A DNA stretch of 64,000 nucleotides. It comes from Romanomermis culicivorax. Lineage: Eukaryota > Nematoda > Enoplea > Mermithida > Mermithidae. Both the position numbers and the translations under genes were made by a program. This document shows positions 1-11,665 of the stretch, one piece after another. The notes below the pieces were generated by a model. It was not told the origin of the DNA. It saw only the letters and a list, made by a program, of their open reading frames with translations, and made no database searches. The stretch is taken from the NCBI GenBank assembly GCA_963922205.1, contig CAWUHX010000021.1, forward strand, positions 1,364,001-1,428,000. Reading direction: 5' to 3'. Numbering within the stretch: position 1 is the stretch's first letter; every line of letters begins with the position of its first letter.

Positions 1-109
1 CCATTGAGTTTAGGACATATGATATGAAATTTCTTACAAAAATGTTGATAATAATCTGCTACCTAAGAGGTGCTGGTGATATTTGATTCATCCGAACAAG
101 AAAATTGCT

Positions 110-240
110 TTCTGTGCTGTTTGTTGCGCACGTTACAAAAGCTGGGCTAGCAAGCACGAGCACTGTGGAAAAAAAAATCTGCATTTTCATAACATGAATT
201 TATGTGATGCTGTTTCAAAACCTTTTGTCAGCAGGTAGAA
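110..240. repeat. Repeat shared with 41,940-42,070
   Basis: Both contain AAATCTGCA(T/C)TT(T/C)CATAACATGAATT followed by ATGTGATGCTG, in the same orientation. Family unknown. Nothing else is recognised in 241-1,440. Confidence 0.5.
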
Positions 241-1442
241 GACATCGTAAGCTATCGATTGTATAGGGAATTTTTCGGTATGATGATTTTTGTGAAACAA
301 TTTTTGTTCTCAAAATTTGATATTTCGAGCACCACTGTATTTTTAATACATACTTTACGCTAATGAATCCTACAGAAATTGTGGCCCATCGATCGGCCTA
401 ATATTGGGAAGTTTTTCAGAACACGATGTGTGACGCACCTAAACTTGCAAACGTTGAAAGAAGTGTATGCCAAAAATCGAAAATTGTTAACTTTTGTCTT
501 ACTTTAGCTATGCGAGTTTTGATATTCAGACGAAATGAATATCATTTTCGTTCCTAGCGCATCAAATTACGCCAGATTTTCAGGTGGGGTTAATTTTTTA
601 CTCTTCACAAATTTCTGTATGAGAAGCTGGATTTTCTCAGAGAGAGAGTGTCTTAAATCCTAGGAATTTTACGACTGTAATCCTCAATTTCGGGCACAAA
701 TATTTACACCCCATTTACTTTGGAAATCGCTGCAACAAGCAAGAAAGTACGTTCAACATGACACGAAATTATTGCGAATTGGAAAATTAACACTGTACCA
801 AAAAAAACAATGTTTTCCATGGGTCGCAGACCAAAATCATAAAAACGTCAAGAGGAACTTCTGATTCAAATAGAACTGTGTCGACTACTCGATACTTGAC
901 CATTCGACCAGATTATTGGAGAAAACTTGCGGATCGTTTGATGGCCGCTCGTGAACGGAATAGTTTTTCGCATCGACTACAATAAGCTTACTAATTTTGC
1001 GATGTTGAATACGTAACGTCATCGGTTTGCTGAGTCTACCACTCCAAATTAACTAGACCATTGATTTCGTTACTAAAGTATCATGCGATAGATTATACCG
1101 GACATTTTTGAAGTTTTTCTTGTGGACGTCAAACTTTACCTGTAATTACAGTTTCTGGGCGGAATATTTTTTAGTAGCGAAGTCCAAAACTCAACAAAAT
1201 GAATATTTTTCGAAACTTATCACCCCTGCAATGATTAATGCCGATAAAAAAATCAGCGGAAAGCAAGTTCAAGAAAAATTATGGAAGTTTTTTAGAACTG
1301 AAAAATATGCAAAATACTTATGCGCTGTAGCGACACCTGAATTTTTTGCCAAGTTTTTTAACGTGTAAGGTATGTACAGCATGTGTGCATTTGCAACGCG
1401 CTACCTAATTTTTCAACGTGTAAATGGTTATTCATACCTGCC

Positions 1443-1919
1443 TTTTTCGACGGAACGGAATGGAACGGATCACCAACAGCTTGAAACGTTCAGCCTACCG
1501 AACCGAGCGGAACGAAAATTTCCCTTTCGTTCTGTAACGTTGTGTCGATTGCATTCCGTTCCGTCGGAAAAGATAAGCATAAATGACCCTTAAGGATACC
1601 CACCTCTGTCCATCAGCCACCCACCCTAAAAAGTCTTTTTGGCACTATAAATAGTACACTCCTTGCAAATCTAAAAGAATGAACTTAATTTTGGAAATAC
1701 CTAATATGACAGGGTCTACGCGCCCTCCTTTTTCGACGGAACGGAACTGAACGGAATGCAATAGACGTTACCGAACGAGAGAGAAATTTTCGTTGCGTTC
1801 ATTTCGGTTGAAGGTTACCGTCGGTCAATTCCTGGAAAATTGCAGTAACCCTTTTCGATCAAAAGTGGATTTTCAGGCTGAACGTTTCAAGCTGTTGGCG
1901 ATCCGTTCCGTCGAAAAAG
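1443..1919. repeat. Inverted pair of GGAACGGAA-rich foldback units
   Basis: 1,443-1,498 (starting TTTTTCGACGGAACGGAATG) is the inverted counterpart of about 1,873-1,919 (ending CCGTTCCGTCGAAAAAG). The stretch 1,500-1,575 is likewise mirrored by 1,731-1,800. Each half is bounded by the same TTTTCGACGGAACGGA terminus, so there are two small elements head to head around a 155 bp spacer. No coding potential. Confidence 0.6.
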
Positions 1920-2400
1920 ACAAGTATATATGATCCTCTAGAATTGAGTAGGTAAATGATGGGCAATCCACTGTAGTTCCCATTACCATAGGGCAGATAG
2001 TCATTTTTACACTAACATCAGTTGACACTACCTAATTCTTAGGCTAAAGACCGATGTATAGTAATCCGTAATCCTGATCCCTAATCCTGAGTTCCTGACC
2101 CTTAATCCTGAGTTCCTGACCCGATAAGGATCAGGAAAGGATAGGACCGGGTAAAGTCGTCCTTAACGTCCCTAAATTTAAGGATTGGGACGACTACATG
2201 ACAAATATTTTACAGTAAGATTAGATATTGAGATTCGTAAGTTGTATAAATAAAAACGACCAGACAGTAGATTTTATACATTTTATTGATCTTGTACATT
2301 ATTCTGATTATTTTTTTGTTTTCGTTCACGTTGCACATGTTTACATACATGCGTTTACATTATTTTTTTACGGTGTATTTTGTTTATTTGTCATATTTTA

Positions 2401-2985
2401 ATTCCCCCTTAATTAATTTAAAATTTTTTAATTTAAAATTTTGAAATTTTAAGTTTTGAATTTTTAATTTTTTTTTAAAGTTGTTTATTTGAAATTTTAA
2501 AATTTTTTAGTTTTAAATTTCTAAACTTTAAATTTTTAAATTTTAAATTTTTGAATTTAAAATTTTTCAATATTAAATTTTTTAATTTTAAATTTTTTAG
2601 TTTTAAATTTCTTAATTTTAAATTTTTTAATTTTAAATTTTAATTTTAAATTTTTTAATTTTAAATTTTTCAATTTTAAATTTTATAATTTAAAAAATTT
2701 TTAATTTAGAATGTTAAAATTTTCAAATTTTAAACTTTAATTTTTTTTAATTTCAAATTTTAAACTTTAATTTTTTTAATTTCAAATTTTAAATATTTCA
2801 ATTTTAAATTTTAAATATTTCAATTTCAAATTTTAAATATTTCAATTTTAAATTTTAAATATTCTAATTTTAAATTTTAAATATTTTAATTTTAAATTTT
2901 TAATATTTTAATTTTAAATTTTAAATATTTTAATTTTAAATTTTAAATATTTTAATTTTAAATTTTTTTTAACTTTATAAAGTTT
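2401..2985. repeat. AT-only tandem tract (arm A)
   Basis: Nearly 600 bases of imperfect AATTTTAAATTTTT units, roughly 10-16 bp, with very few G or C. The mirror copy at 3,790-4,610 is longer. Frames in it are low-complexity artefacts (N, F, K, L only). Confidence 0.85.
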
Positions 2986-3789
2986 GACATTAAAATTAAT
3001 TAATTTTTTAGAAAGTTAATTTTTTAATAAATAAAAACGCTGGAATCAATCAACAAAAGCCGAAAATCTGCCGTTTTGTTGTAAACAAACATGGCTACAG
3101 TATTACAACGCGCTGTAGTTGCAAAGTATTGCACTTGCGTAAAGTGCGCATATTTCACCGAAAAACTTGAAAAATCTATTTCTTAGCTGACTACTCTAGG
3201 CCGATGTATAGTCGTCCTGATCCTTAAAAAAATGGCCTTTCCTGAGTCAGGAAAGCTCGTTCCCTAAATTTTCGATCCGGACGCAATCCGTAATCCTGAA
3301 ATCAGGATCGGGATAGCGTTCCCGACCTGATAAGGAAAGGTGTTCCCGATGTCTTCCTGATCCGGAAAGGATCGGCTTTCCTGACGTCGGGAACAAAGTA
3401 CAAGCCTTCCGTACTTTTTAAGGATCGGGGAAAGCTACACACTACAGTAAATACTCATGAAATGCGTGACGGCTTTAGCCTGCGCATAATCCTAGTTACA
3501 TTTTCCGGTAATTGGGATGTAAAGTGGAGTGAAATTAGCAAAAACTAAGAATTTGCTACCAGATAAGATAGAGTAGTCAGCTAAGAAATAAATTTTTCAT
3601 GTTTTTCGGTGAAATATGCGCACTTTACCCAAGTACAATACTTTGCAACTACAGCGCGTTGTAAAACTGTAGCCATGTTTGTTTACAACAAAACGGCAGA
3701 TTTGTTGCTTTTGCTGATGGATTCCAGCATTTTTATTTATTGAAAAATTAACTTTCTAAAGAATTAATTAATTTTAATGTCAAACCTTA

Positions 3790-4610
3790 TTAATTTAAAA
3801 AAATTTAAAATTAAAATATTTGAAATTTAAAATTGAAAGAAATTAAAGTTTAAAATTAGAAAATTTTAATATTTTAAATTGAAAACTTTTTAAATTAGAA
3901 AATTTAAAATTTAAAAATTCAAAATTTAAAAATTTGAAATTTAAAAATTTGAAATTTAAAAAATTAAAATTTAAGAATTTAAAATTTAAAAATTTAAAAT
4001 TCAAAAATTTAAAATTTAAAAATTTAAAATTCAAAAATTTAAAATTCAAAAATTTAAAATTTAAAATTTAAAAATTTAAAATTTAAAAATTTAAAATTAA
4101 AAAATTTAAAATTAAAAAATTTAAAATTAAAAAATTTGAAATTAAAAAATTTAAAATTAAAAAATTTAAAATAAAAAATTTGAGATTAAAAAATTTAAAT
4201 TGAAAATTTAAAATTGAAAAATTAAAAATTTAATAATTTAAAGTTTAAAAATTTAAAACTAAAAAATTTCAAACTGAAAAATTTTAAAATTTCAAATATA
4301 CAAATTTTAAAAAAATATAAAATTTGAAACTAAAAATTTTAAAATTTAAAATTTAAAATTTAAAATTTAAAATTTAAAATTTAAAATTTAAAATTCAAAA
4401 ATTCAAAATTGAAAAATTTAACATTAAAAAATTTAAAATAAAAAATTTAAGATTAAAAAATTTAAATTCAAAAATTTAAAATTGAAAAATTTAAAATGGA
4501 AAAATTAAAAATTTAATAATTTAAAGTTTAAAAATTTAAAATTAAAAAATTTTTAAATTTAAAATTAAAAAATTTTAAAATTTAAAATTTAAAAAATTAA
4601 TTAAGGGGGA
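3790..4610. repeat. AT-only tandem tract (arm A')
   Basis: Mirror of the tract at 2,401-2,985, made of AAATTTAAAAATT-type units and about 240 bases longer. Expansion or slippage since the inversion is the simplest explanation. The open frame inside it (3,843-4,049, minus) is a repeat artefact. Confidence 0.85.
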
Positions 4611-5514
4611 ATTAAAATATGACAAATAAACAAAAAACACTGACACAAAATAATGTAAACACATGTGCAACCTGAACGAAAACAAAAAAATAATCAGAAT
4701 AATGAACAAGATCAATAAAATGTATAAAACCTACTGTCTGGAGTCGTCTTTATTTATACAACTTACGCATCTCAATATATAATCTTACTGTAAAATATTT
4801 CTCACGTAGTCGTCCCGATCCTTAAATTTAGGGACGTTAAGGACGACTTTACCTGTTCCTATCCTTTCCTGATCCTTATCGGGTCAGGAACTCATTTTAA
4901 GGATCAGGATTACGGATTACTATACATCGGCCTTTATCCGGTAGCAAATTCTTAGTTTTTGCTAATTTCACTTCATTTTACATTCCAATTACCGGAAAAC
5001 GTAACTAGGATTATGCGCAGGCTAAAGCCGTTTCGCATAGCTTTCTCGATCCTTAAAAAGTACGGAAGGCTTGTACTTTGTTCCCGACGTCAGGAAAGCT
5101 GATCCTTTCCTGATCAGGAAGACATCGGGAACACCTTTCCTTATCAGGTCGGGAACACTATCCCGATCCTGATTTCAGGATTACGGATTGCATCAGGATC
5201 GAAAATTTAGGGAACGAGCTTTCCTGACTCAGGAAAGGCCATTTTTTAAAGGATCGGGACGACTATACATCGGCCTTTAGGCTTGTTCTTGTTCATTTAT
5301 GTTAATTTTATTTCAAAGTAGCGCACACTTCTTGTGTTGTAATTGGTCAATCTTCAGCAGCATCCCACGCTTTCAGGAATCGTTTCCAATGTTTCAGCGT
5401 AAATGAAAAATGATCAGCATGATTTTCTGAATAAGATGAAATATTAAATTATTGTTTCGGCACTCCGTGACGAAACATCAATTTAGCCCTGTTTCTGAAC
5501 CACAAGTACTGTAC

Positions 5515-5778
5515 TCAATTAACCTGTTTTTCGTCATCATCCCAAACGTATCGATTATTGTCGGCATCGTAGAAAACCATATCTTCGTCATCCTCTTCAT
5601 CTTGATCCTCTCCGTCTTCATCTTGATCGTCATCATTGTCCTCTTCATTTTGATCGTTTTGTTTACCTTTTAATAACCGTTTACTTTTCGCCATTATTTT
5701 TCCTTTCGTTTTTGCAATTTTTTGCTGTCCCTCAGCGTCTTCTTCCGCAGTTTTTTTCTTTTTACAACAATTGCCCAT
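5515..5778 (-). CDS. Possible small or first-exon gene: MGNCC-start, acidic C-terminus
   Basis: An 87-codon open frame. It begins MGNCCKKKK, a textbook N-myristoylation start (Met-Gly) with a Cys pair suited to palmitoylation and a polybasic patch, which would put the product at a membrane. The middle is Lys-rich, then a run of Asp/Glu (NEEDNDDDQDEDGEDQDEED) leads to VFYDADNNRYVWDDDEKQ. Codon use in that last part does not look like simple repeat. The frame stops three codons later, but GTTAAT after DDDEKQ could be a splice donor, so this may be only the first exon. The aromatic tail (Y.WDDDE) loosely recalls the N-terminus of Tat-SF1-like proteins; I would not name it on that. No second exon was found downstream, and the frame may be fortuitous. 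Confidence 0.35.
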   Translation of the reverse strand: MGNCCKKKKTAEEDAEGQQKIAKTKGKIMAKSKRLLKGKQNDQNEEDNDDDQDEDGEDQDEEDDEDMVFYDADNNRYVWDDDEKQVN

Positions 5779-5969
5779 GAATATAGTTAGTGTATTTTTC
5801 TATGTTTCGATATAATTGTAATAATGAAATATCAAAGGACGATAATTACCATATTAGTTGAGTGGTAAAATTGCAACTGTCAGAATGTTGAGAGAAAGAC
5901 ACTGAAAACCTGTTGATCATTGTAAAATAAACATTATGTAATCTTCAAGACTAACAAAATGAATGAATG

Positions 5970-6264
5970 AATGTGAATAATAATTTCATTTGGGCATATG
6001 ATCAGCTCTTTGAAACACTAGACATGCCTTAAGATAACAACGGGAATGACAGTGGCAGGCTCAATTTTGAAAATGGACAGTGTTGCTTCACCTATGATTT
6101 GATACCTGATAAATATAAAAGCGGACATTGGTACTTGATTAGGGATGGCCCTACTAGTATAGAACTGACATTTGCTGATAGGATAGATGAAGCAAGTATA
6201 GAATTTATTGTTTATGCTGAATTCGACAACTTAATTTTGATCCATAAAAATAGACATTACCCTT
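5970..6264 (+). pseudogene. Polinton/Maverick-type conserved protein, C-terminal fragment (broken)
   Basis: The plus-strand frame reads WAYDQLFETLDMP, a stop near 6,031, then FTYDLIPDKYKSGHWYLIRD and IEFIVYAEFDNLILIHKNRH before a stop near 6,264. The pattern FETL, then FDL.PD, an LIR.G segment, and IVYAEFDN..I..(N/D)R is, from memory, the C-terminus of a protein carried by Polinton/Maverick elements in many invertebrates. The in-frame stop and loss of the upstream part show that it is decayed. It lies directly before a protease-like fragment in the same orientation. The family assignment is from memory; the open frame and motifs are seen directly. Confidence 0.6.
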
Positions 6265-6299
6265 AATGACTATACTGCATGAATACCTGAAATCTACAT

Positions 6300-6496
6300 C
6301 TTGATCAATAAAGATCAGGCTAAAAGACACATCTTCAATGGGGTATTTCCTACAAACTGTTAACCACTTCTTGGTAGTAAATCTGGACAAGCAGAATGAA
6401 CCTGGTTCAAACTGGATAGCCCTGTCTGTTGATAAAAACATAAGTGTTATTTTGACAGTTATGGCCTCGATCTACTTCAACAGCTTACGAATTAAA
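6300..6496 (+). pseudogene. Adenain-like cysteine protease fragment (Polinton/Maverick type), frameshifted
   Basis: Plus-strand pieces in different frames: RHIFNGVF, then NHFLVVNLDKQNEPGSNWIA, then, after a one-base frame change near 6,450, FDSYGLDLLQQL and a stop. The adenovirus-type protease carried by Polintons has this layout: F.GV, a VN.D segment, PG.HW with the catalytic His, and FDSYG with the catalytic acid. Here the expected His is Asn (GSNWIA), and the frame is broken at least twice, so it cannot make an active enzyme. It follows the capsid-region fragment at 5,970-6,264 by about 40 bases, so the two probably come from one insertion. Confidence 0.55.
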
Positions 6497-6540
6497 TAAA
6501 GAATATTGCTACTTCTTACAAGTGCAATGCCAAATATGTA

Positions 6541-7297
6541 CAATGGGTCTACAACGATTGGTTGAAAGAAAATTGACTGAACGACAATTGGGTGAACGAC
6601 AATAATTGGCTGAATGCAACAATTGCATGAACGACAGTTGAGTGAAAGAAAATTGGGTGACTACAACGATTAGGTGAATGTGACAGTTTGGTGAAAATCT
6701 TGAAAAACAATAGCCTAATGTTGGTGAGACGTATAAAAATTTCTGAAATAAACAAAAGATACTGCATTTACGTCTAAAGAAAACCAAAATTCTGAAATTG
6801 GTTTTACAATAAAATTACTTACATCTCTGACATGCTAATTAGTTGTTCCAGCCACTGTCAATGATATGTATCGTATCATTTGGAAACAAAAGAATTAAAG
6901 AAGACTTGACGAAAAAAGAATTTTTTTTAAATTCTAGTACAGCTTATAATCATTGAAAATTACTCGATCAACCTGATTTTTGCTCATGTGCATGAAGAGT
7001 TCATTGAAGAATTAAATTGAGTAGGATCTCTTCCCTCGAATAATTTGCTTTTCAGTGTAGAGTTAACTTGAACTCCTGGAACTCAACTCTTGACGCAGTT
7101 GGAATTTCAGAAATGTTTGACTCGGCATGTGAATGCTTTTTTACGATTTTCGTCCAATTGTTGTAGTCACCCAACTGTCATTCACCTAATTGTCAGATTC
7201 ACCCAATTGTTGCAATTACCCTATTGTTGTTCACCCAATTGTCATTCACCCAATTCTCGTTCACCCAATTGCCTTCCACACAATTGTCAACAGTACT
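6541..7297. mobile_element. Element bounded by inverted arrays of an ACAATTGGGTGAACG unit
   Basis: 6,541-6,697 contains about eight degenerate 17-19 bp units of the form CAATTGGGTGAACGA. 7,158-7,297 contains about seven units of the opposite strand form TTCACCCAATTGTC. The two arrays face each other across about 460 bp, giving an element of about 750 bp. Frames over the arrays only translate the repeat (SPNCHSPNSRSPN). Confidence 0.6.
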
Positions 7298-7299
7298 TG

Positions 7300-10200
7300 A
7301 CTGCTACCTGTGGTCAGTTATATGTATACTTTCTCATGAGGGTGGTTAGAGGTGCAAGTATGAAATTTTTGGTAGTTTGGAACAAAGATATGCTGATGAT
7401 TTTGTCACTGGCTGCATCAACAGTCTCCAGCTTCACAAAATATAAAGGTTAGTTTCCACCCTTATGACATAATATTTCTCAGTTTTTTGTGACATTACTT
7501 AGCAAATCTCAGAGAGATCCAAGCAACTCTGCTTTAAAGTTTAGTATTACGTTACTCGTAGACTGATTTTGTAGCGTGAATGGGAATGCACACTTTGTGA
7601 ATTTATCCACCCTGATACATGGTTTAATGTAACACCTAGCAATAGTGTAATAACATTTGATGGTACTCAGAAAAATACTAGACTAAAATAAATTCACTTG
7701 CCAGAAAGTGAATTTATTAAATTCACTTGCCAGAAAGTTGGATGATTTTAAACTGGCCATGGGAAAATTTAAGCCGCTAATTTGGCAGCTCCATAATCCA
7801 AAATATTGTCTACTATTGTATGAAATGGCAAGCTCGTATGTGTAGGGATAAAGGCTATGCAGCAGGTAAGGGAAAGTATAATTATGCCATCTCAAACTTG
7901 GCTATCAGCCAAAACCCAGGAAAATTGAAACATGTAGTGATGTTGGGTCATATGTCCTAGATGATGGTATAAATGTTGAGGAATTCTATAATACTCATTT
8001 GAGAGCCTACACGGGGTCTGCCTGTTGACCCAGTCCTGGTGCAAACCAGGCTGAGCCAAAAAAGCCCGAGCTGGTCTGTAAAAGCCCGATTCTTTTAAAG
8101 TGTGTCACTGTGACAGAAAAATTGTGATGATGCATAGTATATGACTCCAAATCGAAGCGAATCGAAATCTATACTTGAAAATATAGTCATATCATCAATT
8201 TTCCATAACCGATTTTCTGTCATAAATTTGTGTCTTGTTCTGCTGATAGGACGTTTGCTCGCAGCACTGGAAGCTGCCATGATCATAATTATTCATGTAA
8301 TTTCGCAGAATCCTTTAGCAGTCTGAAAATTTTTAAATTTTACAAATGTAAGCTTTTCACATTTCGAAAATGATTGACATCGTCAGAAAAAGACAATGAC
8401 AGACGGTGTTGAATGAATTTAATTCTTTGTTGCTTGCCTAGAGCTGTGTAACAACCAGTTTTAGAGATACTTTACTTGATCCTAAAACGAACGAATGAGG
8501 TGACGTACAACCGACTAGGGCAAATAGGGGGGATGAAACGATAGCACAATTATGGGATCGACGATTGCTTGATTCGTCGACGATATACAACACACGCTGC
8601 CATTAACTAAACTCGGCTTAACTGCTTTCGAAAAGAAATCTTGCTTGCAAATAAAAATGGGGCGCTTGCAAATAACACTAAAATCGTAAAATTCTCCGAG
8701 AACTGACTAAATCATGCTTTGCTTCTCTTTAAATACAGCTCCTTTGGCCACACCCTGGGGGTCGCGGGAGGTCTTGCTTCTGTCCATCTTCTTCTGCCAA
8801 TCGCCACTTCTTGCTTCGTTATTCTCACTAATTTGGTCAGGCCTTCCAATGCTTTCCTAGTACTGTATGCTTTCCGTGTCTTCCCTATGCTTGCTTCCTA
8901 CAGTGGGCTTAGCCACATTTTTGTTCTTCTGTGCATGCTTCTGTATCTATTTCTTCTGTCTACACATGTTTCGTGGGACCATCGTTACCCTTGCACTTGA
9001 GACTACTGTCTGGTGGGGCTTTTACTTTTTACTGTGTGCAGGTGTTATTTGCGATTTTTATGAGAAATTTTGGTAGCCGTGAATGTGTACTTTAGTGTAG
9101 GTTCTAGGGGACCAGATGCTGCTGTGCAAATTAATGGGGGCATCTTAATTGGGTCAATAGCGGCTACTGGGGTGTGGAAGGATTAAAATAAAGTACTTCA
9201 CATAATTTTACAGGAATGTTTGGGTGTGAACCCCAGACACCCTTGAGACGATAAATTATGAAATGAAATAATATTAAATAAATGAATATCACATACTGTA
9301 TGCTATATATTTACAGTACTGCGTTAGCAGGTACATTACAGCTGGTTACTAATGCTCAACATAGACTGCAGCTCAAACTGTAGCAAAGCTATAGTTTTTT
9401 TGATAAATTGCTTCCAAATAATGAATCTGGAAAGCAAGTACTATTTTATATTTTCAGCATTCTCTGTCAAGTTTCATGTGGTATGGAACTGAAAATTTGT
9501 GATAACACACCATTAACACTCCAAAATTTTTTGAATAAAAATTATGTCATCTATTGCTCAATAAATATTAAAGTACTCAAATTCAAAAATGCTTAAATAA
9601 AGCAACTGTTCCAATTCTTGAGCAAAAAAAGCAACTTGTAGAAAATGGCTAAAAGAATTTTGAGCTCTTTTCCAAATGACGAGAAGGTCCATGCGAAAAA
9701 GTATGTTATGTTCATTATCTCCATTTTCTGATAAACTAATCAGAAGAATTTGAACAGAAAAGATGCACTGTAGTAAGAGTGGTAAGAGGAGTTTTTGAAT
9801 CCGTTATAAGAATGCTGAACAGTTAAGTAAATATTTAAAACTGCACCTGAAACAAATGTTAATTATGTATGATGATGGTAACATTCGAATAATTAAATAC
9901 ACTTCAAATATGATGACAGTAAAATTATATCAGGTTTCAAATTAAAAAAACATGGATGTTTCTTGGAGGTTCACTCACAAAAATATGTAGTTTGTAATAT
10001 ACTTTAGGGCTTTTGTGGGTCTCACCACTCTGACTAGGCCGGGTCCGACTAAATTTTCCCTCGGCCTAAAGCCTGGCTGGGCCAGGCCCTGGGCTGAGGG
10101 TCTGGCCCGGGCGGCCCATGCAGGTAACTACCACTGGTATAAATATATCATGTAGAAGCTGAAAAATTCATTCTCTTGCCATGGAACCTTGCAATACATT

Positions 10201-10916
10201 GGAAAATTCCTATGCATTATGTGCATCATGCTGTGTGTAAATATGCTCAGGCTGGAAGATACAGAGACCTGGGTGCTGAGCCTCCACCAGTTAAAAGAAT
10301 TACAAAGCTGAAGAAAGCAAAAAGCAAAAATTAAAAATAACGGTGTGTAGTTTCTATGAAAGTACTGCCCCGGCTGGCACTGCACTGATCATATGATGAA
10401 TGAGTACACCAATTCTGCTAAAAAACAAAAATTGAACCCCATGTGACAGGCTTTGTCCATATTGATTATATATTTCGCTTAACATATAGGCTAGCTCTAT
10501 AAAGCTTGAAGCGGAAGCTTCATATTTATGGGCTAGGCAAACTTCCCCACCAGACGTTTTTTGGGCCCTAATAAAATTTCCAAACACTTCTAAAATGGAG
10601 ACTGCTGCACCAATTTTGGGCATTTGCCTTAAACGGGTGTCTTGGTATGAATCGACTGATCTTTTTCAGCTTATTCCGGAATGTAACCATATATATTGCA
10701 GTATTTTAAGGTTTCACGTAGATGTGGGGGGCCAAGTTTGGGCAACTTTTTCTTCCTGTTCCCAGGTGTGACATCAATGCTGCTTTCTAGCTGAAAAAAT
10801 GACGTCAGAGTAGACTATATTTTGTATGGGACTAACAAATGACTGTCCAAAACCGGTCCTATGTTTTGGGCAGAAAGTATAACCCTTTTTTACCCCTAAG
10901 GGCTTCTCAAAACATG
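7300..10916. other. No recognised gene
   Basis: Scattered short frames only. A hydrophobic plus-strand frame at 8,719-9,000 sits in a GC-richer patch but shows no family pattern. 7,600-7,690 has a short frame (FIHPDTWFNVTPSNSVITF) that could be another decayed Polinton piece. 7,985-8,100 and 10,020-10,125 have GGCCGGGCC-type degenerate repeats. 10,190-10,340 plus has a 50-codon open tail (HYVHHAVCKYAQAGRYRDLG) with no recognised relative. Confidence 0.5.
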
Positions 10917-11665
10917 ATTGTGCCTCGCTACAGCCACTGTCCCACAATAACCACTATCCCATTATATCCACTACCTCACTAAGATAGCAAAGATCATGCG
11001 AATGTCTCAGTATAGCCACTGTCTCAGTGCAGCCACCAAAACTATTTGAAAAATAAAGGGCTAATACTTGGTTTCTGAATATATTTATCAAGGCTAATTT
11101 GCTCGGGGGCACTACTTAATTTGTAATACTAATTATTGTACCAATATGTAATATTTTTTCTTGCTTGTCGTTGTTGAGAGTTTCACATTGCTTGCAAGTT
11201 TCCAGATCTGTTGAAATCCCCAACCTTTGTGTTAGTTTCTGTTGAAAGCTACAAATACATGCATCCAAACACAACAGCATTCTAGAATTCTCACATGGTC
11301 CTCTAGGCTTTACATAATACGCCTCTTTTAACAATAATACGAACTTACAACAGCACACAAGGGCACAGTTATTTGTTATTTTGTGTTAGCTAGTGGTGCA
11401 ACCACTAATATAGGCAGTTTCAGAGATCTGGAGGTATCGGGGTAGAGGGAGTGCAAAACTGAATAGCGTTTTTGGAACTATCTTATGGTTCTGCTTAATT
11501 TTGGTAGCAAATGGAGATTTCCTTCAAAAGTTGTCCGAAATGCCTTCAGGATCTCATGGTACTGCGTAAAATCGTTGGTGGCTGTAGCGAGACAGTCGCT
11601 AAGTGACAGTTGGCTATAGTGGGGCGCCTATTGACAGTTTGGTGGCCGTAGTGAGACGGGCCCTC
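10917..11665. mobile_element. Second element bounded by inverted arrays, CAGCCACTGTCTCA unit
   Basis: 10,917-11,040 holds degenerate units like CTACAGCCACTGTCCCA (period about 18). 11,575-11,665 holds the opposite form, GTGGCTGTAGCGAGACAGTC and variants. Total length is about 750 bp, the same size and plan as the element at 6,541-7,297 but with an unrelated unit. Confidence 0.6.

Larger units (their letters stand above)
2045..5279. repeat. Interleaved inverted repeats A-B-A'-B' with shared terminus
   Basis: Segment A (2,045-3,198) is inverted as A' (about 3,569-4,936). Segment B (about 3,199-3,563) is inverted as B' (about 4,934-5,279). All four outer ends carry the same terminus, (T)AAAG/AGGCCGATGTATAGT, each flanked by TA, which suggests a Tc1/mariner-like terminal repeat. 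Within B, GGATCAGGA/TCCTGATCC motifs recur many times. A and A' differ in length (about 1,154 against 1,368) because their AT-only cores have drifted. Confidence 0.75.

Noticed and set aside
3843-4049. 68-codon frame of repeating NFKFLNFKFL
   Set aside because: It is a translation of the AT-only tandem tract.
6541-7297. CRISPR-like regular repeats
   Set aside because: Units are tandem without unique spacers, too degenerate, and the DNA is from an animal genome.
8719-9000. Hydrophobic 93-codon frame suggesting a membrane protein
   Set aside because: Hydrophobicity comes from T-rich codons in a CT-biased strand; no conserved spacing and no splice context.
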